Positions 21,365 to 33,830 of a DNA stretch of 64,000 nt are shown one piece after another; positions within the stretch are counted from its first letter, which is position 1; each line of letters opens with the position of its first letter. The notes below the pieces were generated by a model. That model made no database searches, had not been told where the DNA came from, and saw only the letters and a program-made list of their open reading frames with translations. The position numbers and the translations under genes were made by a program. This DNA is from Anomaloglossus baeobatrachus (Eukaryota; Chordata; Amphibia; Anura; Aromobatidae): positions 62,001 through 126,000 of the forward strand of contig NW_027442219.1 of assembly GCF_048569485.1 (NCBI RefSeq). Direction: 5' to 3'.

Positions 21365-22754
21365 CTTCTTAACCCAGTTTCCAAAAGCAGAACTCAATTC
21401 ACCTGATTCATATTAGCCCGATTTAATGAATTGGAAGAAAGCATACGTCTTCATATGCACCTCAATTTGGCCCATTCACTTTTCACACTTCCTCCTTTTG
21501 TTTTTTATCTTTCACACTTTTGACTTTCTTTATTCATCCAAATAGCAAACTCATCACCACTCAACCTGACCAACTCGGCTATGTCCCCGTGCTGCAGTTC
21601 TCTGTCTTATCTAGATCATTTGCAATTGAATGGAATAGATCCCTTTTGGACAAAGTGGATTCACCTGCTGCTGCAGTGACCACAGGTGTGATAACATCTA
21701 GAATTGGCATCTGGTGCGATCTCTCCGCTTCCACTCCAAAGAAAGTTACCTGTTTATTCCTATCATGCATTGGTTTTTGGGGTTTTCTTTGAGTAATGAT
21801 GATCTCTTTAGTAGTCTGTTGGCGCCCTCTCCTGGAGGAATAGTTTGCTTGCTCTTGGACATTCTAAAAGAGAGGTCATGATAGACATTGAGCTTCTGAG
21901 CTCAATTGGGGACAGTCATGGGTGATGAATGTTTGCAACCTACTGCGAAGCCTCATACCGCAATATAAGGAACGTCAAATACTAAGAAAGGGCGGCCTAT
22001 GAAAGAATTACTACTTTCAATAAGTACACTTAAACGGCTAATTGGGAATAGAAAAACTGTAAAAAGCCCTCTGAGAAAGCCCCCCTCTAACCTTTGATAG
22101 TAAGCTTTTCTGTAGTCTGCCTGTTGATGTATTTTCCGTTTGAACTGTGCACAACATGAAGAGACGGAACACTGGCGGCTTGTCACAATGCCCCCCGATG
22201 ACATCACAATAGCGCTGCTGCCTAGAAAACAAGCTGCGCAGAAGAAGTTGTTCTTTGGGTGGGAGGGTGGGCTAGTGGAAGGAGGGGGCAATCTCTTTTT
22301 TTCCCGGGTGGTAGGGGGATGACAGGAGAAGGGAAGCGGGTGGTGAGAAAGGTACAGAGGGCAGGGTTTGGGGGCTGGGAAGGAAAGGGAAAAGATTAGG
22401 GTTTGGGGATGATGAAAGGGCTTTCTATGGGTAAGGATGGCAAAGGGTGGCAGTGACGGAAAGTCAGGCAACCTGTCCTGTCCGTCTTTTTGTATCGTGA
22501 ATTGGAAAGACTGCAAGGGGGAGGGGAGTTGCTTGCGCCCTAAAGGAGGAGTTATTCAGATTCATTGCAGTGGGCGGCGGCTGCAAAACGCACCATTCTT
22601 CTTGTTTTGGCTCTGCAAAGCAGCCTTTTCAAGGGTTGGCTTGGGTGACAAAATGTCTTGTGTAGGCGTGGGTTTGTCTCCCTCTCGCTCTCTCTCCCTA
22701 AGATGTGTCCGGCATAGGCCAGGGTGCCACTCGAGGCCCAAACCAATTCTGGTT

Positions 22755-22942
22755 ATCGCTTCTCGGCCTTTTGGCTAAGATCAAGTGTAGTATCTGTTCT
22801 TATCAGTTTAATATCTGATACGTCCCCTATCTGGGGACCATATATTAAATGGATTTTTAGAACAGGGAGATGGAAAAAGAGCTTGCTCTGTCCACTCCAC
22901 GCATTGACCTGGTATTGCAGTACCTCCAGGAACGGTGCACCC
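22755..22942 (+). ncRNA. RNU2: U2 snRNA
   Basis: Complete copy; 3' box at 22955-22969. It is the last complete gene before short element 1. Confidence 0.96.
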
Positions 22943-24332
22943 CTTCTTAACCCAGTTTCCAAAAGCAGAACTCAATTCACCTGATTCATATTAGCCCGAT
23001 TTAATGAATTGGAAGAAAGCATACGTCTTCATATGCACCTCAATTTGGCCCATTCACTTTTCACACTTCCTCCTTTTGTTTTTTATCTTTCACACTTTTG
23101 ACTTTCTTTATTCATCCAAATAGCAAACTCATCACCACTCAACCTGACCAACTCGGCTATGTCCCCGTGCTGCAGTTCTCTGTCTTATCTAGATCATTTG
23201 CAATTGAATGGAATAGATCCCTTTTGGACAAAGTGGATTCACCTGCTGCTGCAGTGACCACAGGTGTGATAACATCTAGAATTGGCATCTGGTGCGATCT
23301 CTCCGCTTCCACTCCAAAGAAAGTTACCTGTTTATTCCTATCATGCATTGGTTTTTGGGGTTTTCTTTGAGTAATGATGATCTCTTTAGTAGTCTGTTGG
23401 CGCCCTCTCCTGGAGGAATAGTTTGCTTGCTCTTGGACATTCTAAAAGAGAGGTCATGATAGACATTGAGCTTCTGAGCTCAATTGGGGACAGTCATGGG
23501 TGATGAATGTTTGCAACCTACTGCGAAGCCTCATACCGCAATATAAGGAACGTCAAATACTAAGAAAGGGCGGCCTATGAAAGAATTACTACTTTCAATA
23601 AGTACACTTAAACGGCTAATTGGGAATAGAAAAACTGTAAAAAGCCCTCTGAGAAAGCCCCCCTCTAACCTTTGATAGTAAGCTTTTCTGTAGTCTGCCT
23701 GTTGATGTATTTTCCGTTTGAACTGTGCACAACATGAAGAGACGGAACACTGGCGGCTTGTCACAATGCCCCCCGATGACATCACAATAGCGCTGCTGCC
23801 TAGAAAACAAGCTGCGCAGAAGAAGTTGTTCTTTGGGTGGGAGGGTGGGCTAGTGGAAGGAGGGGGCAATCTCTTTTTTTCCCGGGTGGTAGGGGGATGA
23901 CAGGAGAAGGGAAGCGGGTGGTGAGAAAGGTACAGAGGGCAGGGTTTGGGGGCTGGGAAGGAAAGGGAAAAGATTAGGGTTTGGGGATGATGAAAGGGCT
24001 TTCTACGGGTAAGGATGGCAAAGGGTGGCAGTGACGGAAAGTCAGGCAACCTGTCCTGTCCGTCTTTTTGTATCGTGAATTGGAAAGACTGCAAGGGGGA
24101 GGGGAGTTGCTTGCGCCCTAAAGGAGGAGTTATTCAGATTCATTGCAGTGGGCGGCGGCTGCAAAACGCACCATTCTTCTTGTTTTGGCTCTGCAAAGCA
24201 GCCTTTTCAAGGGTTGGCTTGGGTGACAAAATGTCTTGTGTAGGCGTGGGTTTGTCTCCCTCTCGCTCTCTCTCCCTAAGATGTGTCCGGCATAGGCCAG
24301 GGTGCCACTCGAGGCCCAAACCAATTCTGGTT

Positions 24333-24369
24333 ATCGCTTCTCGGCCTTTTGGCTAAGATCAAGTGTAGT
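24333..24369 (+). pseudogene. RNU2: U2 snRNA 5' part (nt 1-37), split by short element 1
   Basis: U2 is broken after nt 37, inside GTAGTA (nt 33-38), and resumes at nt 38 at 25174 with no base lost or duplicated. Confidence 0.94.
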
Positions 24370-25173
24370 GTTGTTCGAAGAGGTGGTTTAAGCTCCAGGC
24401 CACCTTAGTACAATGATACAATGCACACTGGAAGGTTGCGCTTGCTAGTACTCTGGGTGGATAGTATATTCATCAAGAGGAAAACATGGCCCTACCAGGA
24501 TCGAGGCTATTAGACTGAGTAAGGGTGGGGGGCTATGGTACAACGTGCCCCAGGACTGACGACCCTGGAGTGAGTCTGAGCTTGCTGGCTTGGGACCCCG
24601 GCAAGCCTTGGGCTCTGTAGCACACCGTACCTTGCCTTTTCATACTTTTTGAGCATATTACCCTATCCTGGCCTTCTGGCTAGGAAGGGAAATTTTTATA
24701 ATCCCGGTCGGAGGTCTGGTCAGCTTTGGGCTGAGAAACTAACACCCGGTTGGAGGTCCGGGTCAGCTTCGGCTGAGAAACCAACACCCGGTTGGAGGTC
24801 TGGGTCAGCTTCGGCTGAGAAACCAACACCCGGTTGGAGGTCCGGTTAGCCTTGGGCTGAGAAACCAACACCGGTTGACGGTCCGGGCAGTTTCGGCTGC
24901 GAAACCAACAACTAGTAGCTCTCTACTCCACTTGGGTAAGATGCCTGGGTGGACGCTGGGAGCAACAACAAGGCTCAACCAGGCTTCGGCTTGGTGGAGC
25001 ACCGAAGATCCCTGACCCTTGCTGTGGCCTTCTGGCTCGGAGGGACGGGGTTGATTTTTGGGGACCCTCTCCTCACGGTGGGGTCCACACGAATCCTAGC
25101 CTTTGCACTGTTTTTGGTGTGACTTCGGTCATGCATTTTTTGTGGTGCTTTGGAAAGCTTCATTAAATCAAAA
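24370..25173 (+). mobile_element. Short non-autonomous U2-targeting retroelement, copy 1 (804 bp)
   Basis: A non-coding insertion lies in the sense direction at U2 nt 37/38, the same 3' junction as the Keno-like element. It ends in TTAAATC plus A residues, the same terminal sequence as Keno, which suggests that Keno reverse transcriptase mobilises it. In order it has a 5' hairpin region, a GC-rich structured region (24400-24665), a U2-stem-loop-like GGCCTTCTGGCT (24670-24681), a five-unit minisatellite (24704-24910), a second GGCCTTCTGGCT (25026-25037) and the 3' tail. No substantial ORF with recognisable domains is present. Several T5 runs inside make full-length Pol III transcription unlikely. 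It could be called a SINE, but no tRNA, 5S or 7SL head is recognisable. About 10 base differences separate it from copy 2. Confidence 0.85.
24704..24910 (+). repeat. Minisatellite, five units of about 41-43 bp, in short element 1
   Basis: Units begin CCGGTTGGAGGTC and end GAAACCAACA. Two of the five contain CAGCTTCGGCTG, a 4-bp stem closed by a UUCG tetraloop; the others have close variants (CTTTGGGCTG, CCTTGGGCTG, GTTTCGGCTG). GTTGG near the unit start can pair with CCAAC near its end, so each unit can form a nested hairpin in RNA. Confidence 0.9.
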
Positions 25174-25324
25174 ATCTGTTCTTATCAGTTTAATATCTGA
25201 TACGTCCCCTATCTGGGGACCATATATTAAATGGATTTTTAGAACAGGGAGATGGAAAAAGAGCTTGCTCTGTCCACTCCACGCATTGACCTGGTATTGC
25301 AGTACCTCCAGGAACGGTGCACCC
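25174..25324 (+). pseudogene. RNU2: U2 snRNA 3' part (nt 38-188) after short element 1
   Basis: Promoterless remainder of the split gene; 3' box at 25337-25351. The following spacer carries an A-to-C difference at 25959. Confidence 0.94.
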
Positions 25325-26714
25325 CTTCTTAACCCAGTTTCCAAAAGCAGAACTCAATTCACCTGATTCATATTAGCCCGATTTAATGAATTGGAAGAAA
25401 GCATACGTCTTCATATGCACCTCAATTTGGCCCATTCACTTTTCACACTTCCTCCTTTTGTTTTTTATCTTTCACACTTTTGACTTTCTTTATTCATCCA
25501 AATAGCAAACTCATCACCACTCAACCTGACCAACTCGGCTATGTCCCCGTGCTGCAGTTCTCTGTCTTATCTAGATCATTTGCAATTGAATGGAATAGAT
25601 CCCTTTTGGACAAAGTGGATTCACCTGCTGCTGCAGTGACCACAGGTGTGATAACATCTAGAATTGGCATCTGGTGCGATCTCTCCGCTTCCACTCCAAA
25701 GAAAGTTACCTGTTTATTCCTATCATGCATTGGTTTTTGGGGTTTTCTTTGAGTAATGATGATCTCTTTAGTAGTCTGTTGGCGCCCTCTCCTGGAGGAA
25801 TAGTTTGCTTGCTCTTGGACATTCTAAAAGAGAGGTCATGATAGACATTGAGCTTCTGAGCTCAATTGGGGACAGTCATGGGTGATGAATGTTTGCAACC
25901 TACTGCGAAGCCTCATACCGCAATATAAGGAACGTCAAATACTAAGAAAGGGCGGCCTCTGAAAGAATTACTACTTTCAATAAGTACACTTAAACGGCTA
26001 ATTGGGAATAGAAAAACTGTAAAAAGCCCTCTGAGAAAGCCCCCCTCTAACCTTTGATAGTAAGCTTTTCTGTAGTCTGCCTGTTGATGTATTTTCCGTT
26101 TGAACTGTGCACAACATGAAGAGACGGAACACTGGCGGCTTGTCACAATGCCCCCCGATGACATCACAATAGCGCTGCTGCCTAGAAAACAAGCTGCGCA
26201 GAAGAAGTTGTTCTTTGGGTGGGAGGGTGGGCTAGTGGAAGGAGGGGGCAATCTCTTTTTTTCCCGGGTGGTAGGGGGATGACAGGAGAAGGGAAGCGGG
26301 TGGTGAGAAAGGTACAGAGGGCAGGGTTTGGGGGCTGGGAAGGAAAGGGAAAAGATTAGGGTTTGGGGATGATGAAAGGGCTTTCTACGGGTAAGGATGG
26401 CAAAGGGTGGCAGTGACGGAAAGTCAGGCAACCTGTCCTGTCCGTCTTTTTGTATCGTGAATTGGAAAGACTGCAAGGGGGAGGGGAGTTGCTTGCGCCC
26501 TAAAGGAGGAGTTATTCAGATTCATTGCAGTGGGCGGCGGCTGCAAAACGCACCATTCTTCTTGTTTTGGCTCTGCAAAGCAGCCTTTTCAAGGGTTGGC
26601 TTGGGTGACAAAATGTCTTGTGTAGGCGTGGGTTTGTCTCCCTCTCGCTCTCTCTCCCTAAGATGTGTCCGGCATAGGCCAGGGTGCCACTCGAGGCCCA
26701 AACCAATTCTGGTT

Positions 26715-26902
26715 ATCGCTTCTCGGCCTTTTGGCTAAGATCAAGTGTAGTATCTGTTCTTATCAGTTTAATATCTGATACGTCCCCTATCTGGGGACCA
26801 TATATTAAATGGATTTTTAGAACAGGGAGATGGAAAAAGAGCTTGCTCTGTCCACTCCACGCATTGACCTGGTATTGCAGTACCTCCAGGAACGGTGCAC
26901 CC
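26715..26902 (+). ncRNA. RNU2: U2 snRNA
   Basis: Complete copy; 3' box at 26915-26929. Confidence 0.96.
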
Positions 26903-28292
26903 CTTCTTAACCCAGTTTCCAAAAGCAGAACTCAATTCACCTGATTCATATTAGCCCGATTTAATGAATTGGAAGAAAGCATACGTCTTCATATGCACCT
27001 CAATTTGGCCCATTCACTTTTCACACTTCCTCCTTTTGTTTTTTATCTTTCACACTTTTGACTTTCTTTATTCATCCAAATAGCAAACTCATCACCACTC
27101 AACCTGACCAACTCGGCTATGTCCCCGTGCTGCAGTTCTCTGTCTTATCTAGATCATTTGCAATTGAATGGAATAGATCCCTTTTGGACAAAGTGGATTC
27201 ACCTGCTGCTGCAGTGACCACAGGTGTGATAACATCTAGAATTGGCATCTGGTGCGATCTCTCCGCTTCCACTCCAAAGAAAGTTACCTGTTTATTCCTA
27301 TCATGCATTGGTTTTTGGGGTTTTCTTTGAGTAATGATGATCTCTTTAGTAGTCTGTTGGCGCCCTCTCCTGGAGGAATAGTTTGCTTGCTCTTGGACAT
27401 TCTAAAAGAGAGGTCATGATAGACATTGAGCTTCTGAGCTCAATTGGGGACAGTCATGGGTGATGAATGTTTGCAACCTACTGCGAAGCCTCATACCGCA
27501 ATATAAGGAACGTCAAATACTAAGAAAGGGCGGCCTATGAAAGAATTACTACTTTCAATAAGTACACTTAAACGGCTAATTGGGAATAGAAAAACTGTAA
27601 AAAGCCCTCTGAGAAAGCCCCCCTCTAACCTTTGATAGTAAGCTTTTCTGTAGTCTGCCTGTTGATGTATTTTCCGTTTGAACTGTGCACAACATGAAGA
27701 GACGGAACACTGGCGGCTTGTCACAATGCCCCCCGATGACATCACAATAGCGCTGCTGCCTAGAAAACAAGCTGCGCAGAAGAAGTTGTTCTTTGGGTGG
27801 GAGGGTGGGCTAGTGGAAGGAGGGGGCAATCTCTTTTTTTCCCGGGTGGTAGGGGGATGACAGGAGAAGGGAAGCGGGTGGTGAGAAAGGTACAGAGGGC
27901 AGGGTTTGGGGGCTGGGAAGGAAAGGGAAAAGATTAGGGTTTGGGGATGATGAAAGGGCTTTCTACGGGTAAGGATGGCAAAGGGTGGCAGTGACGGAAA
28001 GTCAGGCAACCTGTCCTGTCCGTCTTTTTGTATCGTGAATTGGAAAGACTGCAAGGGGGAGGGGAGTTGCTTGCGCCCTAAAGGAGGAGTTATTCAGATT
28101 CATTGCAGTGGGCGGCGGCTGCAAAACGCACCATTCTTCTTGTTTTGGCTCTGCAAAGCAGCCTTTTCAAGGGTTGGCTTGGGTGACAAAATGTCTTGTG
28201 TAGGCGTGGGTTTGTCTCCCTCTCGCTCTCTCTCCCTAAGATGTGTCCGGCATAGGCCAGGGTGCCACTCGAGGCCCAAACCAATTCTGGTT

Positions 28293-28480
28293 ATCGCTTC
28301 TCGGCCTTTTGGCTAAGATCAAGTGTAGTATCTGTTCTTATCAGTTTAATATCTGATACGTCCCCTATCTGGGGACCATATATTAAATGGATTTTTAGAA
28401 CAGGGAGATGGAAAAAGAGCTTGCTCTGTCCACTCCACGCATTGACCTGGTATTGCAGTACCTCCAGGAACGGTGCACCC
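28293..28480 (+). ncRNA. RNU2: U2 snRNA
   Basis: Complete copy; 3' box at 28493-28507. Confidence 0.96.
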
Positions 28481-29870
28481 CTTCTTAACCCAGTTTCCAA
28501 AAGCAGAACTCAATTCACCTGATTCATATTAGCCCGATTTAATGAATTGGAAGAAAGCATACGTCTTCATATGCACCTCAATTTGGCCCATTCACTTTTC
28601 ACACTTCCTCCTTTTGTTTTTTATCTTTCACACTTTTGACTTTCTTTATTCATCCAAATAGCAAACTCATCACCACTCAACCTGACCAACTCGGCTATGT
28701 CCCCGTGCTGCAGTTCTCTGTCTTATCTAGATCATTTGCAATTGAATGGAATAGATCCCTTTTGGACAAAGTGGATTCACCTGCTGCTGCAGTGACCACA
28801 GGTGTGATAACATCTAGAATTGGCATCTGGTGCGATCTCTCCGCTTCCACTCCAAAGAAAGTTACCTGTTTATTCCTATCATGCATTGGTTTTTGGGGTT
28901 TTCTTTGAGTAATGATGATCTCTTTAGTAGTCTGTTGGCGCCCTCTCCTGGAGGAATAGTTTGCTTGCTCTTGGACATTCTAAAAGAGAGGTCATGATAG
29001 ACATTGAGCTTCTGAGCTCAATTGGGGACAGTCATGGGTGATGAATGTTTGCAACCTACTGCGAAGCCTCATACCGCAATATAAGGAACGTCAAATACTA
29101 AGAAAGGGCGGCCTATGAAAGAATTACTACTTTCAATAAGTACACTTAAACGGCTAATTGGGAATAGAAAAACTGTAAAAAGCCCTCTGAGAAAGCCCCC
29201 CTCTAACCTTTGATAGTAAGCTTTTCTGTAGTCTGCCTGTTGATGTATTTTCCGTTTGAACTGTGCACAACATGAAGAGACGGAACACTGGCGGCTTGTC
29301 ACAATGCCCCCCGATGACATCACAATAGCGCTGCTGCCTAGAAAACAAGCTGCGCAGAAGAAGTTGTTCTTTGGGTGGGAGGGTGGGCTAGTGGAAGGAG
29401 GGGGCAATCTCTTTTTTTCCCGGGTGGTAGGGGGATGACAGGAGAAGGGAAGCGGGTGGTGAGAAAGGTACAGAGGGCAGGGTTTGGGGGCTGGGAAGGA
29501 AAGGGAAAAGATTAGGGTTTGGGGATGATGAAAGGGCTTTCTACGGGTAAGGATGGCAAAGGGTGGCAGTGACGGAAAGTCAGGCAACCTGTCCTGTCCG
29601 TCTTTTTGTATCGTGAATTGGAAAGACTGCAAGGGGGAGGGGAGTTGCTTGCGCCCTAAAGGAGGAGTTATTCAGATTCATTGCAGTGGGCGGCGGCTGC
29701 AAAACGCACCATTCTTCTTGTTTTGGCTCTGCAAAGCAGCCTTTTCAAGGGTTGGCTTGGGTGACAAAATGTCTTGTGTAGGCGTGGGTTTGTCTCCCTC
29801 TCGCTCTCTCTCCCTAAGATGTGTCCGGCATAGGCCAGGGTGCCACTCGAGGCCCAAACCAATTCTGGTT

Positions 29871-29907
29871 ATCGCTTCTCGGCCTTTTGGCTAAGATCAA
29901 GTGTAGT
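29871..29907 (+). pseudogene. RNU2: U2 snRNA 5' part (nt 1-37), split by short element 2
   Basis: The break is at the same base as in the gene at 24333, and the first inserted bases are also the same (GTTGTTCGAA). The gene resumes at 30712. Confidence 0.94.
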
Positions 29908-30711
29908 GTTGTTCGAAAAGGTGGTTTAAGCTCCAGGCCACCTTAGTACAATGATACAATGCACACTGGAAGGTTGCGCTTGCTAGTACTCTGGGTGGAT
30001 AGTATATTCATCTAGTGGAAAACATGGCCCTACCAGGATCGAGGCTATTAGACTGAGTAAGGATGGGGGGCTATGGTACAACGTGCCCCAGGACTGACGA
30101 CCCTGGAGTGAGTCTGAGCTTGCTGGCTTGGGACCCCGGCAAGCCTTGGGCTCTGTAACACACCGTACCTTGCCTTTTCATACTTTTTGAGCATATTACC
30201 CTATCCCGGCCTTCTGGCTAGGAAGGGAAATTTTTATAATCCCGGTTGGAGGTCTGGTCAGCTTTGGGCTGAGAAACTAACACCCGGTTGGAGGTCCGGG
30301 TCAGCTTCGGCTGAGAAACCAACACCCGGTTGGAGGTCTGGGTCAGCTTCGGCTGAGAAACCAACACCCGGTTGGAGGTCCGGTTAGCCTTGGGCTGAGA
30401 AACCAACACCGGTTGACGGTCCGGGCAGTTTCGGCTGCGAAACCAACAACTAGTAGCTCTCTACTCCACTTGGGTAAGATGCCTGGGTGGACGCTGGGAG
30501 CAACGACAAGGCTCAACCAGGCTTCGGCTTGGGGGAGTACCGAAGATCCCTGACCCTTGCTGTGGCCTTCTGGCTCGGAGGGACGGGGTTGATTTTTGGG
30601 GACCCTCTCCTCACGGTGGGGTCCACACGAATCCTAGCCTTTGCACTGTTTTTGGTGTGACTTCGGTCATGCATTTTTTGTGGTGCTTTGGAAAGCTTCA
30701 TTAAATCAAAA
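29908..30711 (+). mobile_element. Short non-autonomous U2-targeting retroelement, copy 2 (804 bp)
   Basis: It has the same length, 5' start and 3' tail as copy 1, with about 10 substitutions (about 1.2 percent) and no indel. The U2-like GGCCTTCTGGCT motifs are at 30208-30219 and 30564-30575. A 7-bp hairpin AAGGTGG (29918-29924) with CCACCTT (29938-29944) lies at the 5' end. No target duplication is visible: U2 nt 37 and 38 directly flank it. It lies exactly three U2 units plus one element length (5538 bp) after copy 1. Confidence 0.85.
30242..30448 (+). repeat. Minisatellite, five units, in short element 2
   Basis: Same unit structure and count as in copy 1; the first unit differs by one base. 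Confidence 0.9.
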
Positions 30712-30862
30712 ATCTGTTCTTATCAGTTTAATATCTGATACGTCCCCTATCTGGGGACCATATATTAAATGGATTTTTAGAACAGGGAGATGGAAAAAGA
30801 GCTTGCTCTGTCCACTCCACGCATTGACCTGGTATTGCAGTACCTCCAGGAACGGTGCACCC
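30712..30862 (+). pseudogene. RNU2: U2 snRNA 3' part (nt 38-188) after short element 2
   Basis: Promoterless remainder of the split gene; 3' box at 30875-30889. Confidence 0.94.
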
Positions 30863-32252
30863 CTTCTTAACCCAGTTTCCAAAAGCAGAACTCAATTCAC
30901 CTGATTCATATTAGCCCGATTTAATGAATTGGAAGAAAGCATACGTCTTCATATGCACCTCAATTTGGCCCATTCACTTTTCACACTTCCTCCTTTTGTT
31001 TTTTATCTTTCACACTTTTGACTTTCTTTATTCATCCAAATAGCAAACTCATCACCACTCAACCTGACCAACTCGGCTATGTCCCCGTGCTGCAGTTCTC
31101 TGTCTTATCTAGATCATTTGCAATTGAATGGAATAGATCCCTTTTGGACAAAGTGGATTCACCTGCTGCTGCAGTGACCACAGGTGTGATAACATCTAGA
31201 ATTGGCATCTGGTGCGATCTCTCCGCTTCCACTCCAAAGAAAGTTACCTGTTTATTCCTATCATGCATTGGTTTTTGGGGTTTTCTTTGAGTAATGATGA
31301 TCTCTTTAGTAGTCTGTTGGCGCCCTCTCCTGGAGGAATAGTTTGCTTGCTCTTGGACATTCTAAAAGAGAGGTCATGATAGACATTGAGCTTCTGAGCT
31401 CAATTGGGGACAGTCATGGGTGATGAATGTTTGCAACCTACTGCGAAGCCTCATACCGCAATATAAGGAACGTCAAATACTAAGAAAGGGCGGCCTATGA
31501 AAGAATTACTACTTTCAATAAGTACACTTAAACGGCTAATTGGGAATAGAAAAACTGTAAAAAGCCCTCTGAGAAAGCCCCCCTCTAACCTTTGATAGTA
31601 AGCTTTTCTGTAGTCTGCCTGTTGATGTATTTTCCGTTTGAACTGTGCACAACATGAAGAGACGGAACACTGGCGGCTTGTCACAATGCCCCCCGATGAC
31701 ATCACAATAGCGCTGCTGCCTAGAAAACAAGCTGCGCAGAAGAAGTTGTTCTTTGGGTGGGAGGGTGGGCTAGTGGAAGGAGGGGGCAATCTCTTTTTTT
31801 CCCGGGTGGTAGGGGGATGACAGGAGAAGGGAAGCGGGTGGTGAGAAAGGTACAGAGGGCAGGGTTTGGGGGCTGGGAAGGAAAGGGAAAAGATTAGGGT
31901 TTGGGGATGATGAAAGGGCTTTCTACGGGTAAGGATGGCAAAGGGTGGCAGTGACGGAAAGTCAGGCAACCTGTCCTGTCCGTCTTTTTGTATCGTGAAT
32001 TGGAAAGACTGCAAGGGGGAGGGGAGTTGCTTGCGCCCTAAAGGAGGAGTTATTCAGATTCATTGCAGTGGGCGGCGGCTGCAAAACGCACCATTCTTCT
32101 TGTTTTGGCTCTGCAAAGCAGCCTTTTCAAGGGTTGGCTTGGGTGACAAAATGTCTTGTGTAGGCGTGGGTTTGTCTCCCTCTCGCTCTCTCTCCCTAAG
32201 ATGTGTCCGGCATAGGCCAGGGTGCCACTCGAGGCCCAAACCAATTCTGGTT

Positions 32253-32440
32253 ATCGCTTCTCGGCCTTTTGGCTAAGATCAAGTGTAGTATCTGTTCTTA
32301 TCAGTTTAATATCTGATACGTCCCCTATCTGGGGACCATATATTAAATGGATTTTTAGAACAGGGAGATGGAAAAAGAGCTTGCTCTGTCCACTCCACGC
32401 ATTGACCTGGTATTGCAGTACCTCCAGGAACGGTGCACCC
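32253..32440 (+). ncRNA. RNU2: U2 snRNA
   Basis: Complete copy; 3' box at 32453-32467. A G-to-A difference at a CpG (32496) lies shortly after it. Confidence 0.96.
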
Positions 32441-33830
32441 CTTCTTAACCCAGTTTCCAAAAGCAGAACTCAATTCACCTGATTCATATTAGCCCAATTT
32501 AATGAATTGGAAGAAAGCATACGTCTTCATATGCACCTCAATTTGGCCCATTCACTTTTCACACTTCCTCCTTTTGTTTTTTATCTTTCACACTTTTGAC
32601 TTTCTTTATTCATCCAAATAGCAAACTCATCACCACTCAACCTGACCAACTCGGCTATGTCCCCGTGCTGCAGTTCTCTGTCTTATCTAGATCATTTGCA
32701 ATTGAATGGAATAGATCCCTTTTGGACAAAGTGGATTCACCTGCTGCTGCAGTGACCACAGGTGTGATAACATCTAGAATTGGCATCTGGTGCGATCTCT
32801 CCGCTTCCACTCCAAAGAAAGTTACCTGTTTATTCCTATCATGCATTGGTTTTTGGGGTTTTCTTTGAGTAATGATGATCTCTTTAGTAGTCTGTTGGCG
32901 CCCTCTCCTGGAGGAATAGTTTGCTTGCTCTTGGACATTCTAAAAGAGAGGTCATGATAGACATTGAGCTTCTGAGCTCAATTGGGGACAGTCATGGGTG
33001 ATGAATGTTTGCAACCTACTGCGAAGCCTCATACCGCAATATAAGGAACGTCAAATACTAAGAAAGGGCGGCCTATGAAAGAATTACTACTTTCAATAAG
33101 TACACTTAAACGGCTAATTGGGAATAGAAAAACTGTAAAAAGCCCTCTGAGAAAGCCCCCCTCTAACCTTTGATAGTAAGCTTTTCTGTAGTCTGCCTGT
33201 TGATGTATTTTCCGTTTGAACTGTGCACAACATGAAGAGACGGAACACTGGCGGCTTGTCACAATGCCCCCCGATGACATCACAATAGCGCTGCTGCCTA
33301 GAAAACAAGCTGCGCAGAAGAAGTTGTTCTTTGGGTGGGAGGGTGGGCTAGTGGAAGGAGGGGGCAATCTCTTTTTTTCCCGGGTGGTAGGGGGATGACA
33401 GGAGAAGGGAAGCGGGTGGTGAGAAAGGTACAGAGGGCAGGGTTTGGGGGCTGGGAAGGAAAGGGAAAAGATTAGGGTTTGGGGATGATGAAAGGGCTTT
33501 CTACGGGTAAGGATGGCAAAGGGTGGCAGTGACGGAAAGTCAGGCAACCTGTCCTGTCCGTCTTTTTGTATCGTGAATTGGAAAGACTGCAAGGGGGAGG
33601 GGAGTTGCTTGCGCCCTAAAGGAGGAGTTATTCAGATTCATTGCAGTGGGCGGCGGCTGCAAAACGCACCATTCTTCTTGTTTTGGCTCTGCAAAGCAGC
33701 CTTTTCAAGGGTTGGCTTGGGTGACAAAATGTCTTGTGTAGGCGTGGGTTTGTCTCCCTCTCGCTCTCTCTCCCTAAGATGTGTCCGGCATAGGCCAGGG
33801 TGCCACTCGAGGCCCAAACCAATTCTGGTT

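Noticed and set aside
24357-24379. A-box-like U2 sequence (TGGCTAAGATC) followed by a B-box-like GTTCGAA at the start of short elements 1 and 2
   Set aside because: The spacing is only about a dozen bases, the B box lacks its final C, and copy 3 loses the G. Internal T5 runs would also stop Pol III.
24370-24500. Possible U1- or 5S-like patches in the short-element head
   Set aside because: Matches such as CGAAAAGGTGGTTT (U1-like) and GTTAGTACTTT (5S-like, copy 3) are short and not collinear. An RNA-gene-derived head cannot be supported by eye.
24649-24849. 66-codon frame over the minisatellite of short element 1
   Set aside because: It only translates the repeats (recurring ASAEKPTPGWRSG). 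The unit lengths of 41-43 bp do not keep frame consistently, and it has no start context or domain.
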